From positions 1,426,001-1,490,000 of the forward strand of contig NZ_CP130720.1 of NCBI RefSeq assembly GCF_035984415.1: a DNA stretch of 64,000 bases, in the 5' to 3' direction. Under the pieces are notes generated by a model. The model searched no databases and was not told the origin of the DNA. It saw nothing but the letters and a program-made list of their open reading frames with translations. Shown here one piece after another: positions 44,463 to 53,773 of this stretch. The position numbers were made by a program, and so were the translations under genes. Position 1 is the first letter of the stretch, and the number at the start of each line of letters is the position of its first letter. This stretch comes from Streptomyces sp. NBC_01296. GTDB taxonomy: Bacteria > Actinomycetota > Actinomycetes > Streptomycetales > Streptomycetaceae.

Positions 44463-47006
44463 ATGGGACGCGGCAAGCTCCGCATCTACCTCGGTTCGGC
44501 ACCCGGCGTCGGCAAGACGTACGCGATGCTGTCCGAGGCGCACCGCCGGGTCGAGCGGGGCACCGACTGCGTCGTGGGCTTCGTCGAGCACCACAGCAGG
44601 CCGCGGACTGAGGTGATGCTGCACGGCCTTGAGCTCATCGAGCGGCGCGAGATCGAGTACAGGGGCAGCACCTTCACCGAGATGGACGTCGACGCGATCC
44701 TGGCGCGTCGCCCCGCGGTGGCGCTCGTGGACGAACTCGCGCACACGAACGTGCCGGGCTCGCGGAACGCCAAGCGCTGGCAGGACGTGGAGGAGCTGCT
44801 CCAGGCCGGCATCGACGTCGTCTCGACCGTCAACATCCAGCATCTCGAATCGCTGGGTGATGTGGTCGAGACGATCACAGGCGTCCGCCAGCGGGAAACC
44901 GTTCCGGACGAGGTCGCGCGCCGCGCCGACCAGATCGAGCTCGTCGACATGTCGCCGCAGGCGCTGCGCCGACGCATGGCACACGGCAACGTCTACAAGC
45001 CCGACAAGGTCGACGCGGCCCTCTCGAACTACTTCCGCCCCGGCAATCTGACCGCGCTGCGCGAGCTGGCGCTGCTGTGGGTCGCCGACCGGGTGGACGA
45101 GTATCTCCAGGAATACCGCGGCGAGCACAACATCCGCTCCACCTGGCAGGCCCGCGAACGCATCGTCGTCGGCCTCACCGGCGGCCCGGAGGGCCGTACG
45201 CTCATCCGGCGCGCCGCCCGCCTCGCCGAGAAGGGCGCGGGCGGCGAGGTCCTCGCCGTCTACATCGCCGCGAGCGACGGACTCACCTCCGCCTCCCCCA
45301 AGGAGCTGGCCGTCCAGCGGACCCTGGTCGAGGACCTGGGCGGCACGTTCCACCACGTCATAGGCGACAACGTCTCCGACGCCCTGCTGGAGTTCGCCCG
45401 AGGCGTCAACGCCACCCAGATCGTGCTCGGCGTCAGCCGCCGCCGGTCCTGGCAGTACGCGTTCAGCCAGGGCGTCAGCGCCACAGTCGCCCGCGAATCC
45501 GGGCCCGACCTCGACGTGCACATCGTCACCCACGACGAGGCCGCCAAGGGCCGCGGACTGCCCGTCGCCCGCGGCGCGCGGCTCGGCCGCTCGCGCATCA
45601 TCTGGGGCTGGCTCACCGGCATCGCCGGCCCCGCCCTGCTCACCGTGCTGTTGAGCCAGCTCGTCCCCGAGCTCGGGCTCGCGAACGACATGCTGCTCTT
45701 CCTCACGTTCACGGTGGCGGCGGCCCTGCTCGGCGGGCTGCTCCCCGCGCTCGCCTCGGCGGCGTTCGGGTCCCTGCTGCTGAACTACTACTTCACGCCG
45801 CCGCTGCACGAGTTCACGATCTCCGACCCCTTGAACATCGTCGCCATCGTGATCTTCGTCGGCGTGGCGGTGTCGGTGGCCTCCGTGGTCGACCTGGCCG
45901 CCCGGCGCACCCACCAAGCGGCCCGCCTGCGCGCCGAATCCGAGATTCTCTCCTTCCTCGCCGGCAGCGTCCTGCGCGGCGAGAACTCCCTCGACGCGCT
46001 CCTCGAGCGGCTCCGCGAGACCTTCGCCATGCAGTCGGTCGTCCTGCTGGAACGCAGCAGCGAGGTGGACCCCTGGACGACGGCGGCGTCCGTCGGCACC
46101 GGTCCCGTCAGCCGCCCCGAGGACGCGGATGTCGACCTCCCCATAGGCGACAACATGGCCCTCGCCCTCACGGGCCGGGTCCTGCCCGCCGAGGACCGCC
46201 GCGTCCTCGGCGCCTTCGCCGCCCAGGCCGCAGTCGTACTCGACCGCCAGCGTCTCGTCGACGAGGCCGAGAAGTCCCGCGAACTCGCCGAGGCCAACCG
46301 CATCCGTACCGCGCTCCTCGCCGCCGTCAGCCACGACCTGCGCACCCCGCTCGCCGGCATCAAGGCATCCGTCAGCTCCCTGCGCTCCGACGACGTCGAA
46401 TGGTCCGAGGACGACAAGGCCGAACTCCTCGAAGGCATCGAGGACGGAGCCGACCGTCTCGCGGCCCTGATCGGGAACCTCCTGGACATGTCCCGCCTCA
46501 ACACCGGCACCGTCGTCCCGCTGATCCGAGAGACCGACCTCGACGAGGTCGTCCCCATGGCCCTGGGCGGCGTACCCGAGGACAGCGTCGCGCTCGACAT
46601 CCCCGAGACCCTGCCGATGGTCGCCGTCGACCGCGGCCTCCTGGAGCGGGCCGTCGCCAACATAGTCGAGAACGCCGTCAAGTACAGCCCCGACGGCCAA
46701 CCCGTGCACGTCTCCGCCAGCGCCCTCGCCAGCCGCGTCGAGCTGCGCGTCGTAGACCGCGGGCCCGGCGTCCCGGACGAAGCCAAAGACCGCATCTTCG
46801 AGCCGTTCCAGCGCCACGGCGACGCCCCGCGCGGCGCGGGCGTGGGCCTGGGCCTCGCGGTCGCCCGCGGCTTCACCGAGGCCATCGGAGGCACCCTCAC
46901 CGCCGAGGACACCCCCGGCGGCGGCCTCACCATGGTCATCACCCTCCCCATAGCAGGGGACGTCCCCCAGGTGTCACCGGAGCTCCCGACGTCTGCGGTC
47001 ACCTGA
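44463..47006 (+). CDS. kdpD: KdpD sensor kinase
   Basis: 847 residues. KdpD domain with Walker A (YLGSAPGVGKTYAMLSEAHR) and VALVDELAHTNVPGS, then a Usp domain, four DUF4118 helices, GAF, and the kinase core: H-box AAVSHDLRTPLAG (His624), N-box IVENAVKYSPDGQP, and GxG boxes ending DTPGGGLTMVITLPI. Senses K+ and ionic stress and phosphorylates KdpE. A second full KdpD lies at 60.3 kb. Confidence 0.95.
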   Translation: MGRGKLRIYLGSAPGVGKTYAMLSEAHRRVERGTDCVVGFVEHHSRPRTEVMLHGLELIERREIEYRGSTFTEMDVDAILARRPAVALVDELAHTNVPGSRNAKRWQDVEELLQAGIDVVSTVNIQHLESLGDVVETITGVRQRETVPDEVARRADQIELVDMSPQALRRRMAHGNVYKPDKVDAALSNYFRPGNLTALRELALLWVADRVDEYLQEYRGEHNIRSTWQARERIVVGLTGGPEGRTLIRRAARLAEKGAGGEVLAVYIAASDGLTSASPKELAVQRTLVEDLGGTFHHVIGDNVSDALLEFARGVNATQIVLGVSRRRSWQYAFSQGVSATVARESGPDLDVHIVTHDEAAKGRGLPVARGARLGRSRIIWGWLTGIAGPALLTVLLSQLVPELGLANDMLLFLTFTVAAALLGGLLPALASAAFGSLLLNYYFTPPLHEFTISDPLNIVAIVIFVGVAVSVASVVDLAARRTHQAARLRAESEILSFLAGSVLRGENSLDALLERLRETFAMQSVVLLERSSEVDPWTTAASVGTGPVSRPEDADVDLPIGDNMALALTGRVLPAEDRRVLGAFAAQAAVVLDRQRLVDEAEKSRELAEANRIRTALLAAVSHDLRTPLAGIKASVSSLRSDDVEWSEDDKAELLEGIEDGADRLAALIGNLLDMSRLNTGTVVPLIRETDLDEVVPMALGGVPEDSVALDIPETLPMVAVDRGLLERAVANIVENAVKYSPDGQPVHVSASALASRVELRVVDRGPGVPDEAKDRIFEPFQRHGDAPRGAGVGLGLAVARGFTEAIGGTLTAEDTPGGGLTMVITLPIAGDVPQVSPELPTSAVT

Positions 47007-47062
47007 CAACGAGGCGACCGGCAGGGCGACTCCCCGAATACGGGCTGCCGACCGAAACACGC

Positions 47063-47108
47063 GAGCCGTCCGGCCCCGGTATCCCCACACCGGAGAGCCG
47101 GACGGCTC
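47063..47108. terminator. Terminator after kdpD
   Basis: GAGCCGTCCGGC (47063-47074) pairs with GCCGGACGGCTC (47097-47108), 12 base pairs, with an inner CCGGT/ACCGG extension. Confidence 0.8.
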
Positions 47109-47651
47109 ATGTGTTGTGCGACGGGTGACCGACACGCGGTCGCATCGGTCCGTACCCCCACGGTGGGACCATGCGTCTCTCGGGCAGTGTTCAGGTCACC
47201 GCCCACCAGCCGCGTGCCGCCGGTCCGTCGTCCGGCTCCGTCGCTCCAACCAGTCTGCGCCAGGCAGACAGCTCCGGCAGTACTCCTTGACGGGTTCCTT
47301 CCGCGCGGAAGTCGATCTTTGATGCGGCTCTGACGAAAGGTCATCAGAAGGTCGTCAAGAAGCCTTCGAGCGCTTGCCTCCGGGTCCCCGATGCGCTGGG
47401 ATTGCGCCATGAACAGCGGTCCGCGCTATGACGATCGGCCACCGAATCCGGTGCAGCCGACGGCGCCCGCTGTCCGCCCGGCCTTCTGACTTCGGCCGCG
47501 CCGTCCTCGGCGTACCTGCCGTCAGCCCCCTGAAGGGCGCTGACCGAGGCCTCGTACGCATCCTCACCTTCACCGCATGGTCCAAGCCCACGCACCAGCC
47601 TCTCGCTGGGGCGCCGGGCACTTCGGCCATGCCTGCTTCCAGGAATCCCAC
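47109..47651. other. Intergenic region with a segment repeated at 55.1 kb
   Basis: No gene supportable. A stretch around 47400-47452 (GAACAGCGGTCCGCGCTATG, then GGCCACCG) closely matches 55140-55190. It is the 5' flank of the SDR gene and probably carries its promoter; the second copy marks a duplicated block. Confidence 0.55.
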
Positions 47652-48458
47652 ATGTCTTCATCCCTGTCCGGACGTACCGTCCTCGTCACCGGCGCCACCT
47701 CCGGCATCGGCTACGAGACCGCCCGTCAGCTCGCCCAGCGCGGTGCCACCGTCCTCCTCCACGGCCGCACGCCCGAGGAGGCCCAGGCCGCCGCCGACCG
47801 GCTCGTTGCCACCGCCGGTGTGGACGGCGCCCGTCTCCGGCCGCTCGCCGCCGACTTCGTACGGCTGGAGGAGGTCGAGAACCTCGCCCACGCCGTCGTA
47901 CGGGAGCACCCGCGCCTGGACGTACTCGTCAACAACGCGGCCATCGCCGCACCCGAGCGCCACACGCTCACCGCCGACGGCAACGAGATCTCCTTCCAGG
48001 TCAACTTCCTGGCCCACTACCTCCTCACCAACCTCCTGGAGCCCGCCCTCACCAGCGACCCCGGCGGGCGCGTCGTCAACGTCTCCTCCGCCCTCCACCG
48101 CTCGGGCGCCATCCAGTGGAACGACCCGCAGCGCGTGCGCCGCTACTCCCGCCTCGCCGCGTACGCGCAGTCGCAGCTGGCGCTGACCGTCTTCGCCGCC
48201 GACCCGCGCGTCACCGCCGTCTCCGTCAACCCCGGCGTCTGCGAGACCGGTCTTCTCCCGCTGTACGGCCACGAGGGCGCGCCGGCCGCCGAGGGCGCCC
48301 AGCACGTCGTACGCCTCTGCGACCCGGCGACCGAGATCGTCAACGGCGCGTACTACGACCGCTCCGAGCGGGTCGCCCCGGCCCCGGCCGCCACGGAGGA
48401 CCGCACGGTCAAGCGCCTCAACAAGCTCGCCGACCTGCTCGTCGGCCACACCGCCTGA
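47652..48458 (+). CDS. SDR-family oxidoreductase
   Basis: 268 residues from ATG 47652. Cofactor motif TVLVTGATSGIGYETARQLA; VLVNNAAIAAPERHTLTADG; catalytic Ser segment VNVSSALHRSG; YAQSQLALTVF in place of the usual YxxSKxA, so Tyr is kept but the Lys position reads Gln. That may lower activity or alter cofactor use. Retinol-dehydrogenase-like subtype. A decayed copy of its 3' end lies at 55.38 kb. Confidence 0.85.
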   Translation: MSSSLSGRTVLVTGATSGIGYETARQLAQRGATVLLHGRTPEEAQAAADRLVATAGVDGARLRPLAADFVRLEEVENLAHAVVREHPRLDVLVNNAAIAAPERHTLTADGNEISFQVNFLAHYLLTNLLEPALTSDPGGRVVNVSSALHRSGAIQWNDPQRVRRYSRLAAYAQSQLALTVFAADPRVTAVSVNPGVCETGLLPLYGHEGAPAAEGAQHVVRLCDPATEIVNGAYYDRSERVAPAPAATEDRTVKRLNKLADLLVGHTA

Positions 48459-48472
48459 AGGGATCCACGGAC

Positions 48473-48547
48473 ATGTCCAAGCGCGCACGCAAGAAGAGGG
48501 CCCGCCGCAAGAAAGGCTCCAACCACGGCAGCAAGCCCAACTGCTAG
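48473..48547 (+). CDS. bL37-like micro-protein (ribosome-associated)
   Basis: 24 residues, 15 bases after the SDR stop. It opens MSKRARKKRARRKKGSNHGS and ends KPNC. The very basic start and NHGxxPN end match the 24-residue actinobacterial ribosomal protein bL37. GGATCC-ACGG before the ATG is a weak ribosome site. The Cys end and SK in place of KR are unusual, so this may be a paralogue of the standard bL37. Confidence 0.72.
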   Translation: MSKRARKKRARRKKGSNHGSKPNC

Positions 48548-48618
48548 TCATCAGCCCACCCCGTGGGGCGGCCCTGCGACAGGTCCGCCCCACTTCCATG
48601 TCCCAGCAAGGAAGTCTC

Positions 48619-49110
48619 GTGATCAACCTGCCGCCCCACCGACTCCCGGCCCTCGTCCGCTGGTTCCCGATAGGTGCCCCGTGCTCGGCCGCCCTGACCG
48701 AGCACGTGCTGACCACCGAGGCCGGCCGCTGGTGGGTGGACCGCGTCATCCAGCCGCGCGTGATCGCTGCCGAGTGCGGGGACCACCTACTCCTGCGCGG
48801 AGACCCGCAGGCCCTCACACCGAGGGATCTCGCGGTATTCGCGGACCACTACGTCGAGGCTCCGGGCCGCTTCCAGCGCGTGGTGTACGTCAAGCGATCC
48901 CCCGTACCGGCCGCCCGACCGCCGAGGGGTGCCACCGTGCGCAGGCTGACCGCGCGGGATGTCCGGGCGCTCACCACGCTTCCGCCCTCGATGAGCTGGA
49001 TCCACCGCACCTGGGGCGGCCCCGAGGCCCTCGCCCGCTCCGGCTACGCATGGGCCACATTCCAAGGCGACCGCATCGTGGCCGTGACCTGCACCTACTT
49101 CCTCCAGGTA
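48619..49110 (+). pseudogene. GNAT acetyltransferase truncated at its 3' end
   Basis: From GTG 48619 (AGGAAG upstream) it reads VINLPPHRLPALVRWFPIGA, TEAGRWWVDRVIQPRVIAAE, TPRDLAVFADHYVEAPGRF, MSWIHRTWGGPEALARSGYA and VAVTCTYFLQ, in step with the intact paralogue at 55452. Homology stops at TYFLQ, at about 49110, where MerR coding sequence begins in another frame. The acetyl-CoA-binding C-terminus is lost. Confidence 0.82.
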
Positions 49111-49117
49111 TGTCGGA

Positions 49118-49813
49118 GTGTCGACCAAGACGATCCGCGTCTATCACGACAAGGGCCTGCTCCCCGAACCCGACCGCGATGCTTCCGGCTACCGCCGGTA
49201 CGGCGCGAACGACGCCGTCGACCTGATCAAGATCAGGACGCTCGCCGAAGCCGGCATCCCGCTGGCCCGTATCCGGGACCTGAGATCGGCGACCGACGAG
49301 GAGTTCCAGCAGGCGTTGCGCGAGAACGACGACGAGCTCACGGCCCGTATCCGTGGTCTGCGGGCAACGCAAGGGCGCCTGCGCCAGCTGGCCGCCGGGC
49401 AGCTGGCGCCGCTGCCCGCCGAGGTCGGGGCCCATCTCGAGCGCCTGGCTCGCTGGGGATTCACGCCTCGCTGGGTGGACCTGCAACGCGATCTGTGGAT
49501 CCTCGTGTTCGCCACCCACCCGGACCGCGCGTTCACCCTGTTCCACGACCAGGCCGAGACCACGGCCGACCCAGCGCTACGACAGCTTTACCTCGACTAC
49601 GACCACGCGTACGACCTCGACGCCGACGACCCACGCATCGACGACCTCGCCCACCGGATCGCCGGGGCGACCCGGGAACGCTACGGATCCGACGCTCTAC
49701 CCGGGCTGGATACCGCCTCCGAGATCCCCTCCCTCATCCAGGGCACGGTCAACGCCTCGTCCCCGGCATGGCAGCGGCTCGACACGCTCATTCGCACACA
49801 ACTGGGCGTATGA
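49118..49813 (+). CDS. MerR-family regulator lacking its first helix
   Basis: 231 residues from GTG 49118: VSTKTIRVYHDKGLLPEPDR, GYRRYGANDAVDLIKIRTLA, then a helical and effector part. The usual first about 12 residues (xxxIGELARRxG) that form helix 1 of the HTH are missing because the gene is fused to the truncated GNAT gene. It can be translated but probably binds DNA poorly. No promoter of its own remains. Confidence 0.75.
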   Translation: MSTKTIRVYHDKGLLPEPDRDASGYRRYGANDAVDLIKIRTLAEAGIPLARIRDLRSATDEEFQQALRENDDELTARIRGLRATQGRLRQLAAGQLAPLPAEVGAHLERLARWGFTPRWVDLQRDLWILVFATHPDRAFTLFHDQAETTADPALRQLYLDYDHAYDLDADDPRIDDLAHRIAGATRERYGSDALPGLDTASEIPSLIQGTVNASSPAWQRLDTLIRTQLGV

Positions 49814-49901
49814 CGCGACGTGCGGGGCGGCCCGGTTCCGGCCGCGCGCCACAGTCAGCCAGCGCGCGACGAGCTACAGGGCACACGTTGACGGGTCCCT
49901 C

Positions 49902-51500
49902 TCACCGGAACTCGGCCAGCCGTCGCCGCAGCCCCAGCACAGTCAAACCTGCCGTGAGCAGCAGCGCCGTGCCGGCCATCGGAGCCTGGGTGGTCAGTGC
50001 CCCGCGGCCCTCTCGGACGGCGAGGTCGAAGTGTCGCTGGTTGATGGCCGTGACCTGGTCCAGGGCCTTCATCCACTCCCCGAAGTGGGCGTTGGAGGTG
50101 TCCGACGCCCAGCCGATGCAGAAGACCGTCGCCTCCTGCTGCTTCCCCTTGGCCACAAGTCGCCGGAAGGTCCGGTCGTCGCGCTGGTAGACGGCGTACG
50201 CCTCGACCGTCTTCTCGGCGGCTTCCCGCTCCCCCGCGAAGGTGATGTTGTCCAGTTCGCGCCGGTACTCTCCGGTGAAGGTCTTGTCCTCGTGGTTGCT
50301 CCGGTAGGCGGCCCACGTGTCGGCGAGCTTCCTGTCATACGTGTCGAGCCCGGCGCTCTGAATCCCGTACAGCTGATGAGACTTGTTGAGGAATGAGAGC
50401 TCGTACGCGGCTCGGCGGACCGGGTCCAGGAGGTAGCGGCTCTCGTCGGCGTTGGCGTCGTAGCCGATCGCTTTGGACCGCGACAGCGCGATGACGGAGT
50501 CGAAGGAGTCCCGGCGGGCGACCTTCATCCGGTCGTGGGTGATCGTGAGCAGCTGGGCGGCGGAAACGACCGCGACCGCGGCGCAGAGGGTGGCGGCGAT
50601 CAGTCCCGGGTTGAAGACTCGGTGAAAGCGGCGGGCGAGGTGGATCTGGAGGACTACGAGCGCCGCGATCAGCAACACGCCGAGCACGGCTTCCGCGGTT
50701 CGCTGCACTTCGAGGTCGCCTCGCGCCGCGGCGTACTGGCGCTCGTACACGGCGTTGTTGGCGTCGACGAGCTTGCGGGCCTCCGGGAGCAGACGGCCGG
50801 CGAGGAGGTCTGTCGCGGTCCGGTAGTCCTCCCGGGCGGCGTCCTTCCCGCCGGGGCGATTGTCGTTCTCCAGTGCCCGCCCGATCAGTTCCTGGTAGTG
50901 CGCGAAGTCGTCGGTGAGCGTCACGACGGTCGCCTCGGTGGCGGGATCTCCCTCAGAGGCGGCGGCGAGCGTGCGCAGCGAGCGGCTGATGGTCTCCTGT
51001 GCCTCCCGGTAGAAGCCGTTCGCCTTGGCGTACGACTCTTCCAAACGGCCCTTGCCGGTACCTGAATCTCCGCTGGAGAGAAGAATGTTGGCGGTCTGCG
51101 CGTCCATGTCGTTGAGGGCGAGGCTGAGCTGTGTCGCCGAGATCGTGCGGGGCGCGTCGCGCTGCACTGTCTCATCCCACGCGGTGGTCATACCCGTCGC
51201 CGCGACCGCGAGCAGGATCAGCAGCCCGGCTGCGAGCAGCACACACGCCGCACGTACGAGGCGCAGCCGGCCGGGCAAGGTGTCCCAGAAGCGGCTGACG
51301 AGCAAGCGGGCAACCCGGGCGACGGCCTGGTGAGAACGCCAAGGCTGCCGTCCTGGCGGTTCCTCCCCATGGCTCGACGACCCGGGGAGCAGCCAGCGCG
51401 GTACGTCAGGTATCGGGGTTTCGGCGACGGCCTCCGGCGCGCCCGCGCCCTGAGTCTGTTCCGTACCGGCGGTGATCGTCACTCGCGCTCCAGCCCCCAC
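49902..51500 (-). CDS. Membrane protein with two four-helix-bundle-type sensory regions
   Basis: 532 residues. Helix 1 (LVRAACVLLAAGLLILLAVA, about residue 80-100) precedes an extracytoplasmic helical region (ISATQLSLALNDMDAQTANI) similar to MCP four-helix-bundle sensors. Two central helices (LGVLLIAALVVLQIHLA, GLIAATLCAAVAVVSAAQLL) come next, then a second such region (FDSVIALSRSKAIGYDANAD) and a last helix. There is no kinase or HAMP. Homologues often sit near solute-binding or kinase genes. Its promoter-like element resembles those of kdp and the KimA-like gene, so an ion- or osmotic-stress role is possible. Confidence 0.7.
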   Translation of the reverse strand: MGAGARVTITAGTEQTQGAGAPEAVAETPIPDVPRWLLPGSSSHGEEPPGRQPWRSHQAVARVARLLVSRFWDTLPGRLRLVRAACVLLAAGLLILLAVAATGMTTAWDETVQRDAPRTISATQLSLALNDMDAQTANILLSSGDSGTGKGRLEESYAKANGFYREAQETISRSLRTLAAASEGDPATEATVVTLTDDFAHYQELIGRALENDNRPGGKDAAREDYRTATDLLAGRLLPEARKLVDANNAVYERQYAAARGDLEVQRTAEAVLGVLLIAALVVLQIHLARRFHRVFNPGLIAATLCAAVAVVSAAQLLTITHDRMKVARRDSFDSVIALSRSKAIGYDANADESRYLLDPVRRAAYELSFLNKSHQLYGIQSAGLDTYDRKLADTWAAYRSNHEDKTFTGEYRRELDNITFAGEREAAEKTVEAYAVYQRDDRTFRRLVAKGKQQEATVFCIGWASDTSNAHFGEWMKALDQVTAINQRHFDLAVREGRGALTTQAPMAGTALLLTAGLTVLGLRRRLAEFR

Positions 51501-51576
51501 CCGGGCCGTTCGTACGGCCCCGCGTGCACGCCAGCATCTGGCTCAACAGTGCGACTCACCAGTTACGTTGGCGCGA

Positions 51577-51605
51577 TCCATACGCGGTAGGCACGGAATT
51601 GACGG
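51577..51605 (-). promoter_or_regulatory. Promoter-like element resembling the kdp element
   Basis: On the minus strand CCGTCAATT lies about 14-15 bases before TATGGA (51582-51577), which is 77 bases before the start at 51500. TATGGATCGCGCCAAC closely resembles TATGGATAACGCCAAG at the KimA-like gene. Confidence 0.5.
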
Positions 51606-51638
51606 GACCTTGACGGCGCCCCGTCAGCCTGGCCTCAC

Positions 51639-52324
51639 TCACGCCTCGAAGCGGTAGCCCATGCCGGGATCGGTGATCAGATGGCGCGGGTGCGACGGGT
51701 CCGCTTCCGGCTTCCGCCGCAGGTGAGCCATGTACACCCGCAGGTAGTTGGTCTGCGTTCCGTACGAGGAACCCCACACCTCCTGGAGCAGATGCCGCTG
51801 GCTGACGAGCCGGCCCCGGTTGCGGATCAGGACCTCCAGCAGATGCCATTCCGTCGGCGTGAGCCTGATGCTCTTCTCCCTGCGCCTGGCCTTCTTGGCG
51901 AGCAGGTCGACCGTGAACTCCTCGGTCTCGACGACCGCTTCGTCCGCGGCGGCCGAGCCTTGTGTCAGGGTGCGGCGAGCCACGGCTTTCAGCCTGGCGA
52001 GCAGTTCGTCCATGCTGAAAGGCTTGGTGATGTAGTCGTCGGCACCCGCGTCCAGGGCTTGGATCTTCTCCCGCAGCCGTGGCGGGCGGAGACCACCAGG
52101 ACGAGCACCTGCGACCACACGCGCAGCCGCTTGATCACATCGATCCCGTCCATGTCGGGCAGCCCGAGGTCGAGCAGGACCACGTCCGGGCGGCAGGCCG
52201 CCACGGCCTCCAGGGCCGTGCCCCCGTCCTGCGCGCAGTCCACGTCGTACTTCCGCGCCTTCAGATTGATGACCCGCAACCGTGCAAGCTGCGGTTCGTC
52301 ATCCACCACCAGCACCCGGGTCAT
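51639..52324 (-). pseudogene. kdpE: Second KdpE-type regulator, split by a one-base deletion
   Basis: The 5' part from ATG 52324 reads MTRVLVVDDEPQLARLRVIN to VLLDLGLPDMDGIDVIKRLR (Asp52) and VLVVSARHG. The remainder continues one base out of frame: REKIQALDAGADDYITKPFS, then the OmpR winged helix (RLTPTEWHLLEVLIRNRGRL, TNYLRVYMAHLRRKPEADPS). Restoring one base near 52075 gives a full KdpE with normal spacing between RH and EKI. So it is either a recent pseudogene or a sequencing error. It probably once partnered the second KdpD. Confidence 0.85.
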
Positions 52325-52696
52325 CGGGGCGCCGCCTTGCTGTCGCAGTTGGAGATCCGGACCGGACCGTTGGCTTTCCCCCGGAGGCGACGGCCGGACC
52401 GTGATGCGTCCCGGCTCGGGTCCGGCCCGCCGCGGTACGGACCGGGCATGGTCTCGGCGGAGATCACTCGCGCCCTCCAACCTCGCATCACGGACGGCCG
52501 TCCGATTCCCCCCTTGCCGCTCAGTCTGCGATCACCGCCGGGAGCCGATGCACCACGTTGACGCCCCTCTCACGGCAAGCCTGCACTTCTTGACGCGCCG
52601 CTGATGTCGGGCATGTGGATGCCGTCAGGGAACGGAACACGGGACGTACCATCGGTGCGTTTGCTCTGATCTACGTGGTTCACGAGGGGGAATGTC
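52325..52696. promoter_or_regulatory. Divergent intergenic region
   Basis: Separates the kdpE-like pseudogene from the secreted-protein pair. GGGGGAA just before ATG 52697 is the ribosome site. No gene or strong palindrome is seen in the 372 bases. Confidence 0.4.
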
Positions 52697-53773
52697 ATGG
52701 GCGTCGGTGGCAGGCGACGAGGGAGGTTCCTCGCCCTTGTCGCGGGTGGGGTGGTCCTGGTTTCGGGTGCCGGGTTGTACGGATTGAGTGCGACCGGAAG
52801 TTGGCCGTTCCGGGCGAGCTACTGCTGGGGGGCCTGGCAGGAGGACAGTGGTCCGTCCTTCCTCGGTGAGAAGGCTCTCACCAAGTCCGGATCCGCCCGC
52901 AAGGCCAACGCATCTGCGCCGCCCTCACCCGCCAGACCGAACGCCACGTGCACGGTCGCCGTCTCGTCGTCGGTCGCCGACGACGACTCCACCGACCCGC
53001 TCACCTTCGATGAGCGCGTCACCCTCCAGTACGGCCCCGTACCGGTCTCAGCCGGGGAGCGCCGTGAGTGGATAGCCCACTTCTTCGACGGTTCGGCCTC
53101 GCCGCTGCCCGACGGCCTGAACGGGTTGGTCGGCGGCGACCGGGCCATGCTAGTGCTGCCCGAGGCCTGTGATGTGGACGGCAGACCGTCCACGGTCACG
53201 ATCCGCAGCGAGAGCTGGGGCAACGGCCACCTGGGGAAGAAGGCCATGCCCTTCACCATCGGAAACCGGATGGACGTCGCGCGGATGCTGCTGGACGCGG
53301 CCGACACGGCGGCGGCGAAGGCAGGCTGCAAGCACGGAAAGCCACTGCGCCTGTCCTCGCCGATGGTGGTCACCGCCGAGAAGGACGAAAGGGCCACCAG
53401 TACTCTGTGCCGAATTCCCGGGGTGACCTTCGAGTTCGGAAAGGACTCCGCCTACCAGCAGCAGGTGGGCGTGGTCGGCGAGCGGCTCCAGACTTGTTCG
53501 GTGGTGTGGCGCTCCCGAGGGGTACCCGATGAGCCGGCGGCGCAGTTCCTGATGGCCTCCGAGCCTCGCATGGCCGCACTGTTCGACGGGCTTCCCGAAG
53601 GCATCGGCCAGGGCCTCGTGCGAGCCACCTGTGACGGTCGGCGGACCGTGTTCTACGGGAACATCGAGCCCGGCCTCAAGGGCCTGAGCCGCCCGGACGG
53701 ACAGCAGGTGTTCGCGAACTTCACCTCGTCGGTGAGCAAGCGCATCGGGTGCCAGGCCGGTGAGAACAGGTGA
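52697..53773 (+). CDS. Membrane-anchored exported protein, unknown family
   Basis: 358 residues. An N-terminal basic stretch and one helix (FLALVAGGVVLVSGAGLYGL) act as signal anchor. CWGAWQ follows, then a beta-rich body with several cysteines (CTVAVSSSV, EACDVDGR, CKHGKPLR, LCRIPGV, CSVVWRS, CDGRRT), likely disulphide-linked outside the cell. No family recognised. It overlaps the next gene (GTGA), which has the same plan (anchor, PCWDSLGDS), so the two are diverged paralogues and likely work together. Confidence 0.7.
   Translation: MGVGGRRRGRFLALVAGGVVLVSGAGLYGLSATGSWPFRASYCWGAWQEDSGPSFLGEKALTKSGSARKANASAPPSPARPNATCTVAVSSSVADDDSTDPLTFDERVTLQYGPVPVSAGERREWIAHFFDGSASPLPDGLNGLVGGDRAMLVLPEACDVDGRPSTVTIRSESWGNGHLGKKAMPFTIGNRMDVARMLLDAADTAAAKAGCKHGKPLRLSSPMVVTAEKDERATSTLCRIPGVTFEFGKDSAYQQQVGVVGERLQTCSVVWRSRGVPDEPAAQFLMASEPRMAALFDGLPEGIGQGLVRATCDGRRTVFYGNIEPGLKGLSRPDGQQVFANFTSSVSKRIGCQAGENR

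Noticed and set aside
44439..46817. A 792-residue open frame antisense to kdpD, and similar long antisense frames over kdpABC, lysA and the Pro-rich gene
   Set aside because: High-GC third-position bias creates such frames; they have no family motifs, no ribosome sites, and lie fully over genes with strong signatures.
47344..47661. A 105-residue minus-strand frame in the region upstream of the SDR gene
   Set aside because: Composition is low-complexity, there is no motif or ribosome site, and the interval is better explained as the duplicated 5' flank.
51639..52324. Programmed frameshifting in the second kdpE
   Set aside because: There is no slippery heptamer at the junction and kdpE genes are not known to use recoding; a simple deletion explains it.
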